Of a stretch of 64,000 nt of DNA, positions 47,797 through 57,849 are shown piece by piece. The translations under genes were made by a program, and so were the position numbers. This DNA is from Ilex aquifolium (lineage: Eukaryota > Streptophyta > Magnoliopsida > Aquifoliales > Aquifoliaceae): contig OX637391.1 in NCBI GenBank assembly GCA_951799425.1, forward strand, positions 20,570,551 to 20,634,550. Direction: 5' to 3'. Numbering within the stretch: the first letter of the stretch is position 1; each line of letters starts with the position of its first letter. The notes under the pieces were generated by a model. The model worked only from the letters and a program-made list of their open reading frames with translations. It did not search any database and was not told where the DNA came from.

Positions 47797-47809
47797 AGGA
47801 TGTGGAGTG
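47797..47809 (+). promoter_or_regulatory. E: polypurine tract
   Basis: AGGATGTGGAGTG immediately before the 3' LTR. Confidence 0.7.
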
Positions 47810-49765
47810 TGATTAGTACTTAAAGTTGACATATTATTATGACATTTTAAGACTAATGTTACTTTAATGGAGTTTAAGTGATGTCATTTCAGGTCCTAAA
47901 CTGAACAAGGACCCAAGAACAACAAGTACCACACTTGGATGCAGCACCAGTACATTAGAGCCCAAAATTGGAGAAGCTTGGAGCACAGCCAGAACGTTCG
48001 AACGCCAACTCACGTTCGAACGTCCACATTGCACTGTAGTAGACTCAACTGCTGAAGAGAAGGCGTGTTGCAGTTAGGAAAAAAGACTGGAGCTCTGAAG
48101 TACTTGAGTGTCACGTTCGAACGCCAACTCACGTTCGAACGTGCACTTGAGTTGATTGAAGACCAGACCACTGCAGAGAGTTGGAACTGAACTTCACAGA
48201 AGACCACAGATCACTCGAGTGAAAGGGGTCAGAGCAAATCTGGCGTTCGAACGCCCTCAGTGCAAAAATAGAAGAAAACGTTCGAACGGCAGTCAACGTT
48301 CGAACGCCCTCAGTGCAAAAACAGAAAGAACGTTCGAACGCCAACTCACGTTCGAACGTTATCCACAGACTGGCAGCAGAGTTGTTGACTGTTCACTTGG
48401 ACTTGGGCAGCAAACACTATTCTTTCACCCCCCATGTCTCCTCCTCTTGCCTATAAATACTCCCCTTGTTGGAGAGCTAGAGGAGGCATAGTAGGAAGTA
48501 GAATAGTTGATGGAGGCTTAGACTCCCACTCTCATTGTAGATTTAGCTAATTTTCCTTATGAAGTCTTTATTTTAGAGATTAGTTTGGCTTTAGTCCAAC
48601 ATCTCTTGCTTGTTATAACAGTAGTTTTATGCTTATGCTTATATTTAAGCTTTCATTTCTCATGCATAGAAGAGAAATAGCTCACATCTTGGTTGAGGAA
48701 GCAACCCTCCAATTCTTGGTTGAGGAAGCCACCCACCAAATGTGACTAGCTTTCTTCTACTTTTATTGTTCATGCATTTCACTTCCATTGCTTGCGCTTC
48801 TTTCTTTCCTAGAAGAGTGAAACTCTTCCACTTTTCCAGAGCTTTATTAAATCCGTGAAGGTGGAACGTGATTCACCCATTCTTTGTGAAAGATTGGCTC
48901 CGCGTTTGTTGTTACTTTATCTTTTAAAGTTCTCCACTTGGAGGGATGAACATCACTCACTTTTCTAGCTTTACCCAAGCCATGAAGAGTGAGTAGTTTC
49001 TCATTCACTCTTTAGTAAGAGGAGAAGGGCATGTATAATTTATCCGGGAATCATATTTGTGCAATGTTCTTTTATGCTTAACGTTTATTTCTTCTTGTTA
49101 TCGGATGATTGATTGCATCTAGCAAAGTTAAGGTACTTTGTATAACTGTGAGCTCTTTCTATGATACGGATGACTCCTGCATAGAAAGACTCATCAGTTC
49201 AAGGCAAGTACCCCGGCTAGATCCTCATGACTACCCTTCAATCTCCCCCCTTATTGTACTTCATTTAAAGAATGGAATATTAATATCATGATTGGATGTC
49301 TTGTAGAAACACTTGCTTGTTTGTAGACGGGTTAAGTCTCGGCACAGACAATTCTTTTAAACTTCTAGAAAGACATCGGAATCATGTTCTTAATTCTCAC
49401 AATCCATCTTTATCTTCCGATTAACTTGTTGTTGACACGGGAGTTAATTGAGTTATCAAGCACAATTATGACAAACCGGATAATTGACTACATGTCCAGA
49501 TCCTTGAACTAAAGAGTGACTCTTTTTAATTAGCATTTATCTCCTATTTAGTTAAGAAAATTCTCTTGGAAAGAATCTTATATTATGTCCAGCAAAACCC
49601 ATATCTCACAGCAAATCTAAAAGGTTACAATCAAAAGGTATCTACCACTGCTTGCCTTAGAAATATCAACAAAAGTTCCCTGTGGATTCGACTCCGGACT
49701 CAAACCGGATTATTACTACAGCTTGACCGCCTGCACTTGGGTGTACACATTGGATCAAGCCATCA
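47810..49765 (+). repeat. E: 3' LTR
   Basis: 1956 bp; about 98% identical to 35426-37382 by eye, with the same array and TATA box. The AACAC duplication follows directly. Confidence 0.96.
47995..48358. repeat. E: CGTTCGAACG palindrome array (3' LTR), 9 copies
   Basis: Same nine positions as in the 5' LTR, with almost no change. Confidence 0.92.
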
Positions 49766-49770
49766 AACAC

Positions 49771-50660
49771 CATCACCACACTCTTTGTTTCTTTTCTTTC
49801 TTCGTTTCCTTAACATTTTTCTTTTCTTTTTCTCTTTCTTTTTCGTCTTCTTCTTCCACCCCTTTTTCTCCTTTTCTTTGATTTTCATTCTTTTTTTTTT
49901 CATTCAACTCTTTGTATTCAACATCATTCATCCCTTTTGTTGAGTTTCCGCCATACTTCCTTCTCTTTTATGATCACTCATACTCAGCACTAGGAACAAC
50001 CAAGGAAGGTAGATATTTATCATTTTCATTGGCTTGGTCAAATGTGTGGCATGGAAACGAATTTACAATTAAGGCTCAATCACGGCACTAGGGATAAATT
50101 TTTCACAAGAAAAAGGCAAAGGCTCAAAGCATTTCAAAGATGGCCTAAGATCATTTCTAGATAGACATGGGAGAGCATTGTACATGTCAAGACAAAGACA
50201 ATTAACTACCCAAATGCACCTAACCAAAACAAACATAATGAGATTATTGAACAAATTTGGAATTTGAAAAATTGTTCCTTGAGTAAATGTAAGTTCCCTC
50301 CAACAAGGATTGACACTAAAGCTCACATGTGTTCTTACTCATCTCCACTATTCATGTCAAGGACTAAATGTGGACTCAATCCGTAAATTGCCAAAATTCC
50401 AAGTTCATGGTGCACTTATGGTTGAGTTCAAAAGCAAACAAGTATGTGAGACTCTTAGCAATAGGATAAACTTTTATAATGTGATCATGTATTCAAAGTT
50501 TAAAGTGAAGATCAAGCAATCAAAACTCCCACAACAATTAGGATAGGGGAATATAGTTCAATATTAGATACTTTACACAAAAGTGTCCAATTTTTTTTTA
50601 AAATTTTCACATTTCCCATTATTCTATACAAAAAGTGGTGGAAAATATAAATGGTGCACC
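49771..50660 (-). other. D2: conserved noncoding block, part next to ORF
   Basis: Minus-strand match to F 31280-31780, including the stretch with GAGCCTTAATTGTAAATTCG and AGAAGGAAGTATGG. Low-complexity C/T-rich plus-strand sequence lies at 49780-49930. No gene seen. Confidence 0.7.
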
Positions 50661-50702
50661 TCACCCCCCCCCCCCAACTTGAACCATGCATTGTCCTCAA
50701 TG
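50661..50702 (-). promoter_or_regulatory. D2: CATTG stem-loop plus expanded G-tract
   Basis: The minus strand reads CATTGAGGACAATG, a short spacer with TTCAAGTT, then a run of 13-14 G and TGAGGTGCACC. It matches F, which keeps six G. A second C-run lies at 50761-50772 on the plus strand. Confidence 0.6.
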
Positions 50703-51071
50703 CACAAGGAATCATGCTATAAGAAAAATAGAAAAATGAAAATATCATGGGAAATGAGATACCCCCCCCCCCCTCCTTTTTTTCTCTTTTTTTTTTTTTT
50801 TTAGTATACACCTTAAAGGGAAAACAAAAAATTTTGTTTACACCCCCCAATTTAAACTCGCATATGATATTGAATGAGTTTGTCTATGATGATGCTCAAA
50901 ATGAAATGAGTCCAAATTAGGGAGAGGTAAACAACTTCTACTCTACAACAACATGAAAATAAAAATATAACAATAAAAGAAATCTACTAATATGTACATG
51001 AAAACAAAACAAAAAGGGGCTCATGTCAATCTGGCTTTAATTCGGATATGAGCTTGCGCCCATTGATTTTT

Positions 51072-51959
51072 TTATTTTACAATTTTTTGTTGTATAAATG
51101 TCGTTCCTAACCCATCTATCCAAACATAGCAAGGATAATGATTCAAAATTCTCAACCAAACCGAGGTGTAGACAAGTTTATGCAATACCAACAATAGAGT
51201 ATACAATTTCTCCTTAAAAGTCTCTACACTTAACTCCATTTCAATGCCCTCCCCAAGTTGAAAACTGTGAGTCTCATCACCACTCCTTGATGGCAAAATG
51301 ACCTTGGGCTCATTAGCCTCATGTGAGATAATATCATCATTAAATTTTTCACAATCAAGAGTGGTGGGAGATTCAACATCAATTTGCATTCCATAGAAAT
51401 GATCATCATCAATACATTGACTATGCTCAAGATGTTGTTCTTCATGCATAGTAGTTATAGCATTAGTCAATGCAATAAGGTCATTTTTAATTTCAGAATA
51501 TTGTTGGGCTACTTGGGCATTGACTTCCATTTGGTATAGCATAAACTCGCACAAAATATTTTCCAATTCTTGTTTGTTTGAGTCCTCATATGTTAGATAG
51601 TGGCAAAATTCATTTGGTGGTGTGAGATCGGATGAAAAATTATAAGGTTCATTCTCCCAACCATAACTCGGATAACTTGATGTAACATAATGGTCGGGGT
51701 AAAAAATTTCGGAGGCCAAAATTGAATTTGAACATTCACATGCAAAATTTTGAACCGGATAATTTATTGGGCACTCACTCGTGATGTGTCCATACTCACC
51801 ACAAATCTCGCAAACGTTTTCAAAATAAGGGGCATTTATTGGGCACTTACTAGTGATGTGTCCATACTCACCACAAATCTCGCAAACGTTTTCAAAATAA
51901 GGGGCATTTATTGGGCACTCACTAGTGATGTGCCCATACTCATCACAAATCTCACACAC
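51072..51959 (-). CDS. D2: gag-like ORF with three tandem CCHC zinc knuckles
   Basis: About 295 codons, open, on the minus strand behind the primer site. It starts with three 24-residue repeats of the form CEICGEYGHITSECP plus INAPYFENV, each a complete C-x2-C-x4-H-x4-C knuckle. A Tyr/Pro/Asn-rich segment and a helical stretch follow (ENILCEFMLYQMEVNAQVAQ, TNAITTMHEEQHLEH), reminiscent of the part of Athila gag after the knuckle. The tail is acidic. No capsid, protease or RT is seen. Probably nucleic-acid binding; retained by a non-autonomous element. The true start may lie upstream. Confidence 0.7.
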   Translation of the reverse strand: MCEICDEYGHITSECPINAPYFENVCEICGEYGHITSKCPINAPYFENVCEICGEYGHITSECPINYPVQNFACECSNSILASEIFYPDHYVTSSYPSYGWENEPYNFSSDLTPPNEFCHYLTYEDSNKQELENILCEFMLYQMEVNAQVAQQYSEIKNDLIALTNAITTMHEEQHLEHSQCIDDDHFYGMQIDVESPTTLDCEKFNDDIISHEANEPKVILPSRSGDETHSFQLGEGIEMELSVETFKEKLYTLLLVLHKLVYTSVWLRILNHYPCYVWIDGLGTTFIQQKIVK

Positions 51960-51975
51960 ATTTTCATAATATGGG
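51760..51975 (-). repeat. D2: three 72-bp tandem repeats encoding zinc knuckles
   Basis: Three head-to-tail 72-bp units, two of them nearly identical at DNA level, each encoding one 24-residue knuckle module. The phase is exactly 24 codons. Confidence 0.88.
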
Positions 51976-52104
51976 ACATTTCATACATTTTCATAAAAAT
52001 AATAAGACATTACATAAAACACAAGCTATTTACAAAATATTTACAAAAGAAATGACATACCTTGGCCCGTGATCAAAATCACCTTTGAACTCGACGCTTA
52101 ACCT

Positions 52105-52122
52105 TCCCTGGCAACGGCGCCA
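52105..52122 (-). promoter_or_regulatory. D2: primer-binding site
   Basis: The minus strand reads TGGCGCCGTTGCCAGGGA, four bases inside the 5' LTR; one base from the E site. Confidence 0.88.
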
Positions 52123-52126
52123 AAAA

Positions 52127-53963
52127 TACTTGGTCAAAATCGTTATTGTTCCTAACCTCCTAATATCATCCCTTAATGTGTATATGATTTATAGTGTGTA
52201 GGGGAAGTGTCACTCTCCCTCGAAATGATGTGAGAAATAGGGCAACGGAATGGTGGTGGAAATAAAATGTATGAAATACAATATGAAAAAAAGTGCTCCC
52301 CAAGTGCAAAGAGTCTTTTGCTTGTCGTGTTTTACTTAGAAAATTATTCCAAGGTCGTCTCCTCAGGGAAGGAAAGTTCAAGTGTGTGAAGGTGATTTTG
52401 TCAAAATGGAAAATTGTAAAAATCTTTTAGTTTGAGTTTTGTGAGTGAAGTTTTGAGGAAAATGAAATAAAACAAGTGTTGGTTAATCCAAAGGGTTCAT
52501 TCCAATGGGAATCCCAAATCAACTCGAAGCCTTCCTCAAATAGAGCTTAGATGAACGATTGATTCGTGGGAAGCTAGGGACGAGATGGAGGTGAGGATTC
52601 AAGCATAACCCTGACCAGGCCTATGGGATATTAAAGACTCACAACCACATCCACTCTCAACCCAGTCAAACCGAACCATCGTACTCTGAGAGGAGGAAAG
52701 AGAATGAGTTGAAATGGCACACCCAAGAGGAAATCTCCCTTGGATTAACCAACTTAAAATCTAACTACTCATGGTAAAAGGAAATAAATGCATAATGTAA
52801 AGAGACATAATGAAGAAATAAAACATGGAACTTAACTTAAAGCAAGAAAACTTGAACTATAAAGAAAGAAATACAATACCCATTTTAAAGCAAGAAATGA
52901 AGAAAACTTGGAAGCAATAATGGTGGATTGAAGAACATGTAACTAAACTTGAAATATACTTGAAATAAAGGAAATTACAATGCAAGAAATAAAGATTACA
53001 AGAGAACTACAACTTACTGCCATGAAATGAGTGAAGAAAATGCAAAAATCTAAGTTTTCTATCTACTATTCATCATCTTCTTCCTTGGACTACTCCTAAG
53101 CTTAGGAAGCCACCCCCAAAATCTTGTGTGTATGCTGAATATATGGAGTAGAACTCTGCATTTTCGTCCATGGAGGGTCCCCCTAGGTATGTGCAGGCCT
53201 CCCATCAATGGGAGGTGAATTGATGGCCTTGGACAGGCTAGCCTGCAATCCATGGCAGCCCCCTTCTCTCCCATCCCCATTAATGCCAATGTCTCCAAAG
53301 TCAAGAAATTGTGTAAGGATGGCATGGTTATGTGTAAAATATGTCAGGGTAGGTGTGGGAGAAGTGTAGGTGGGCCCCCCAAGAAGTTGGAGAAGACTTC
53401 CAGGAGTTCTGGGCATTTTGGGTTGTTTCAGAAGAGCGTACCGGTACTTAGTACAAGTACCCCGAACTCCAGTAGGAAAATCGTACCGGTACGGCGTACC
53501 AGTACGCTTCTGCTCCGGACCAGTTTTCATAGAATTTTCATAACATTTGATTCAACCATCCGATTGATCTGAAATTTGGACACAATACATAAGACATCCA
53601 GATCTACAAATTTCATGTTTTTCACTTTTTCAGATTCAGAGTATATCATGGTCAAAATGGAGGAACAACGAGGTATTGCCACCAAATAGTGCGGGTGCAG
53701 GTGCCTATGCTACCAAACACCGATACCTCCTTGATTTCTTTCACTTTTAAGCCTCCAAATCCTCAAGTAATGTGTACATGCCTTCACCACACATCCACAC
53801 TTAGTTGCAAGGTTCTAAAATCCATCATTTAAGCTATAATTACCTGCAACCACAAGATTTCAACATTATTCACAACTTTGGCTAACTTTAGTTAATGAAT
53901 TAAAAAGTTGAGTTAAAATGCATGTAATGAGGCCATAAAATATACAATATTTTGTGCTCATCA
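52127..53963 (-). repeat. D2: 5' LTR (right copy)
   Basis: 1837 bp; pairs with 32758-34595; ATAGT follows directly. Confidence 0.92.
53436..53508. repeat. D2: GTACCGGTAC palindrome array (5' LTR)
   Basis: Four positions as in the other LTR, one of them decayed. Confidence 0.85.
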
Positions 53964-54050
53964 ATAGTTAGGGTGTTAAAATGTTTTGAAGTTGAGGAAA
54001 GTTGGAGTGGACGTGAGTTTTGGAGCAAAGGAATGGTTTTGCAGCAAAGG

Positions 54051-54275
54051 CAAAACCTTCTGGAAGGTTATGTTATAAACCTTCCGGAAGGTTCTTTCCA
54101 GTGAGCAAAACCTTTCGAAAGGTTGCCATCGACCTTCCGCAAGGTTTTTCTTACTGGACAGTGGTGCCCTAGCAGTAAGCAAAACCTTCCGGAAGGTTTT
54201 GCCTACTGGACATTTTGTCTTAAGCAGTGAGCAAAACCTTCCAGAAGGTTTTGATCGACTTTCCGGAAGGTCTTG
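54051..54275. repeat. F: internal CTTCCGGAAG palindrome array, about 7 copies
   Basis: Seven exact or near copies upstream of the env-like ORF, with spacers such as TTTTGCCTACTGGAC and CAGTGAGCAAAA. One copy is CCTTTCGAAAGG, altered in both arms so that symmetry is kept. Same class as the F LTR array. Confidence 0.88.
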
Positions 54276-54559
54276 CCCAGAAACCTAAAAATGAGGGTTT
54301 TAAGTTAGATTTTTTTTAGAAACCCTTCACATTTCCCCCAAATCTCAAGCTCCCAAGCTCTCTCATTTCTTTCTACACTCTTCCAATCTTCAAAACACTT
54401 CACCAAAACTCCAATTTCTCATTTCTCTTCTTGATTCAAGTTGATTTGGAGTTGTTTTAGCCGAAAATTTTGGGTGTTCTTCACAAACCCTAGGTTTTCA
54501 TATTTCCCCCAATCTCTCAAGTCATTCTTGATCTTTCTCAAATCCCTAACCTCCCTTGC

Positions 54560-55890
54560 TATGGCTCATATGAATGGGATGTCCATGGACGCTTTTGAGC
54601 CTATGGAGAGGCTAATTTGGGTGGTCTTGGCACTGCTTGGTGTAGGGGTACTATTGTCACTCATGGCCCGCAACAAGAGGACGGACCCCGAGTCCCCACC
54701 ACCTACGGGCACGAGCTCCCGCAAAAGGGGCAGGGAGGTCCCTAGTAGCCAAGATAGGGAGGAAAGGAGGACTAAGGCGAGGCACGATGCACGAAGACAA
54801 AGAATATAGGAAAAAAATGTTACATGCAAGAGATACGTAGACAAAGTCTCTCTTGTGCCAAACGATGAAGTTGTGAGGATACACGAGGCACGTGGGTTGC
54901 ATATTTGATTTCAAGAGGTTAAGGGCTACAATTTGGGTTTGTGCCATGAATTTTACAAGAAGTTGTCGGTGTTTGGTGAGGATGGGGGTAGGTTGAGAAC
55001 CAACGTGCGGGGAAAGACCTTTGAGGTGACCCTTGGCACGATTTTCATAGTGATGGGGTATTAGAGGCCTCCCTCGACTACCCCGGTCTACTCACACAAT
55101 GTGGATGGGGGTTGGACTCTCACAGACTATGTGAAGCTCACCTATGAGGACCCGACCACTTTTAAGGGGAAAACCCTTGTCGGGGGCCTCAAGCATGCTT
55201 ACGGGGTTATGAACTAGGTGTTGCATTACAATCTAATGCCCTGGGGTTCGGAGAAGAGCCTGAACATCGAGAAACTGGCCCTCATCCACGCATTCATGAC
55301 GGGGGTGGCAATCGATGTAGCATATTTGATTTTTTAGGAGATGAGGGAATTCGCCAAGGCCGCAAAGCCGAAGGCGAATCTCCCCTTTGGTAGTATGGTC
55401 ACCCGTCTATGCGACCATGCCAAGATGAAGTCCTACGCTCATGATACTCTGCTGCCCCCAGAGACGGGAGCCATCGGGAAGTCAAGCAGCAGCAAAAGGG
55501 CTGCCAGGACTGGGGGAGAGAGACATAGGGCATCAAGACAAGAGCCAGCAAGGCCATCCACTTCAACACCTCCTGCACCTACTCCAGCCCATACCATGTC
55601 GCAGCATATGGACGCACTGGAGTCAACTATGCATGGGCTGTCGATCATGGTGACGCGGCTTTTCCAGCATACGTTCCCGGGTGAGCCCATCCCCAGTGGA
55701 CCTCCACCACCTCCTACTAGCCCTTCGACTGCTGCTCCTATACCTTCTACTACTGTGGAGGTGGGAGACAACGACGACGAGGATGAGGAGACTGAGTCTG
55801 AGAGTGAGGCTGAGGAGGAGGAGGAGGAGGCCTTTGATGATACAGTGATGGGAGGGGTGATTAGCATGACTTTTGTGTTTTGTTTCTTTT
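54560..55890 (+). pseudogene. F: Athila env-position ORF region
   Basis: Region equivalent to 44856-45974 of E. Near the start is a hydrophobic stretch that could span a membrane (LIWVVLALLGVGVLLSLMA), followed by a basic segment. Further on, NLPFGSMVTRLCDHAK corresponds to the LPFGTLVTEMC part of E. Then come a Pro/Ser/Thr-rich linker and a strongly acidic tail (ESESEAEEEEEEAF). Several breaks. The hydrophobic stretch is absent from the E copy. Function unknown. Confidence 0.7.
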
Positions 55891-55892
55891 GA

Positions 55893-56173
55893 GTTTAGAT
55901 TGTACATAGCTAGGGTTATTTTTGTCGGCCCAGTAGAAATGTCTTTAGGTTTTGGGCCGTTTTGTTTTGAAACTCAAACCCATTGTAATGAACTTTTGAG
56001 AATGATCAATGAAAATGCAACATTTGTTACCTTTTATCATTGCCCAAGTCTATCTTTAATTGTAATATGATTTTTAGATTTTGAATGTTTGGATATTTAC
56101 TTGTATGAATGGATTGTGTTTTAGTTTATGGCTTGTGGTTTGAAATAATGTTTGCTAGGGACTACCAAAGCTC
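55893..56173 (+). other. F: short noncoding stretch before polypurine tract
   Basis: AT-rich; includes TTTGCTAGGGACTACCAAAG, matching the D2 sense-strand sequence TTTGCTAGGGACTAGCAAA before its own tract. No gene seen. Confidence 0.6.
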
Positions 56174-56186
56174 AAGTTGGGGGGGG
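56174..56186 (+). promoter_or_regulatory. F: polypurine tract
   Basis: AGTTGGGGGGGGG directly before the LTR start TGATTAGCACAAAAC. Confidence 0.82.
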
Positions 56187-57849
56187 TGATTAGCACAAAA
56201 CATTGCATATGTTGTATGTTGTTATGCCCTTTTTATACTTGCTTTTGTTGTGAATTTTGGGAGAAATGCATTTAATCTTCTCTTTAATGGATTTTTGTGT
56301 AAATATAGGTGAAAATATGTAAATGGCTTGAGGTAAGCCCCCATTGAAGTATTTGAAATCAATGAAGATGAGGGGATAGCTGAAAGGAAGGATTAGAAGG
56401 TGAAGAAACCAAGAAAAAGGCAAATTGGATGAAAACCTTCCAGAAGGTTTGCCCATAAACCTTCCGGAAGGTTTACACTTGGTCTGCCTTTTCACTACCA
56501 AAACCTTCCGGAAGGTTTTGTCTACTGGAATGAACCTTCCGGAAGGTTTGCATCGACCTTCCGGATGATTTTGCCCAGAATGCCAAGACAGCCTGCAACT
56601 CAAGCTCTGCCATTTGAGGGCCCCACCTACATTTCTTGTCCCCTGACATCTCTTACACACATACAAGCCTCCCATCACCTCATGTTGTACTTTGGAGGCT
56701 CAAGCATTGAAGAGGAAGAGATAGAAAAGGCAAGTGAAGGGAGTTACAGGCTAGGCTTGTCCTAGCCTACCCAAGCCATCAAGTCAGTCCCTTTTTTTAT
56801 GGGAAGCCTGTCGCACACCTAGGGAGAGCTCCATGGATGAAAATGTATCATTCCTTGTGTATTATTCAGATTGTATTGCATTGTAGAGAGAGAAGCTCCT
56901 AGGAAGAAGACATATTTTAGAGAGAGAAAGCTTAGATTTTTGCATTTCTTTACCCATTTTCACTTGTAACTGTGTTGAATACTCTTGTAAGCTTCATTTA
57001 TTGTCTTTAATGTCATTTAATTCCAATACATTGCAAGTTTATTTGAGTATCTTAGATTCTACCATTGTTGTATTTAAGTTTTTCATCTCAAGTTCCTCAA
57101 ATGGGTATTAAATGCATCTTTCTGTAGTTTATGTTTTCTTGCATTAATTTAAGTTTAAATCTTCATTTCTTCACAATGTCTATTTACTTCATTAATGTTC
57201 TTGCGTCAAATATGAGTAGCTAAACCATAAGTTGCCTAATCCAAGGGAGAACTCCTCTTGGGTATGCTAAATCAACTATTTTTCATTCCTCCTCATAGTG
57301 TACGTTGATTTGGTTTGACTAAGTTGAGTGTGGGCATGGTTGTGAGTTCTTGATACACCGTAGACTTGTCACGGTGTATGCTTGAATCCTCACCTCCATT
57401 TTAGTCTCACGCTTCCTATGAATCAATCAAACATCTAGTCACCATTGGAGGAAGGTCTTGAGTTGACTTGGCATTCCCATTGGAATGACCTCTTCGGATT
57501 AGCCACACTTGTTCCATTTCATTTTCATCAAGAAAACAAATCACCAAACTCAAACCTCAAATATTTTTACATTTTTTCTTTTTTCACCAAAATTACCTTC
57601 AAAACAATTCACCTCCTTCCCTGAGGAGACGACCTTGGAATACGAATTCCAAGTAAAACACGACACTCGAAAGTCTCTCTGCGCTTGGGGAGCACTTTTG
57701 TTCACACACACACACATTTCATTCACACACCCGTTTTTCCATTTCTTGCATCGAACCCGAGTGAGAGTGACACTCACCCACACACATAAGTCATATACAC
57801 ATTGAGGGTTCACGTTCGGAGATTAGGAACAACGGAATAAAGTCAAGCA
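56187..57849 (+). repeat. F: 3' LTR
   Basis: About 1.66 kb; starts TGATTAGCACAAAACATTGC and ends AAGTCAAGCA. It aligns along its length, in inverted orientation, with the LTRs of D1 and D2 (shared AGACGACCTTGGAATAC and GCTTGGGGAGCACTTTTGTTC). Its palindromes are of a different class from theirs. Confidence 0.85.
56434..56570. repeat. F: CTTCCGGAAG palindrome array (3' LTR), 5 copies
   Basis: Five exact or near copies about 250-385 bp into the LTR, at nearly the position where D1 and D2 carry GTACCGGTAC. Confidence 0.88.

Larger units (their letters stand above)
35426..49765 (+). mobile_element. Element E: Athila-lineage retrotransposon with two LTRs, youngest in the window
   Basis: A 14.3-kb plus-strand element with LTRs at 35426-37382 and 47810-49765, flanked by AACAC at 35421-35425 and 49766-49770. 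Order: primer site, gag, protease, RT, RNase H, integrase, stem-loop, small ORF, palindrome array with TATA box, env-like ORF, conserved noncoding block, polypurine tract. By-eye comparison gives about 35 differences between LTRs over about 1957 bp (1.8%), or about 0.7 My at 1.3e-8 per site per year, or about 1.3 My at 7e-9. Gag-pol has roughly half a dozen breaks; the env-like ORF is open. Confidence 0.96.
32758..53963 (-). mobile_element. Element D2: non-autonomous Athila relative, nested in F and split by E
   Basis: Minus-strand element with LTRs at 32758-34595 (3') and 52127-53963 (5'), flanked by ATAGT at 32753-32757 and 53964-53968. Without E (35426-49765 and one duplication) it is about 6.9 kb. 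The interior has an Athila-type primer site, one zinc-knuckle ORF, the stem-loop and the conserved noncoding block; no RT, RNase H or integrase is seen. It shares its LTR family with F and D1, so it was probably moved by F-type proteins (inference). LTR divergence by eye is uneven, about 7% near one end and 3% further in, or some 4-6% overall. Confidence 0.9.
28605..57849 (+). mobile_element. Element F: Athila-lineage retrotransposon, incomplete, split by D2
   Basis: Plus-strand Athila element visible from within RT. Order: RT/RNase H, integrase, stem-loop with G-tract, long conserved noncoding block, (D2 at 32758-53963), palindrome array, env-like ORF, polypurine tract, 3' LTR at 56187-57849. 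The ATAGT duplication around D2 shows that 32757 and 53969 were once adjacent. The left end abuts the partial LTR of C, so no 5' LTR or flanking duplication can be checked. Pol is well preserved, with only a few breaks; the env-like part has several. Older than D2. Confidence 0.85.
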
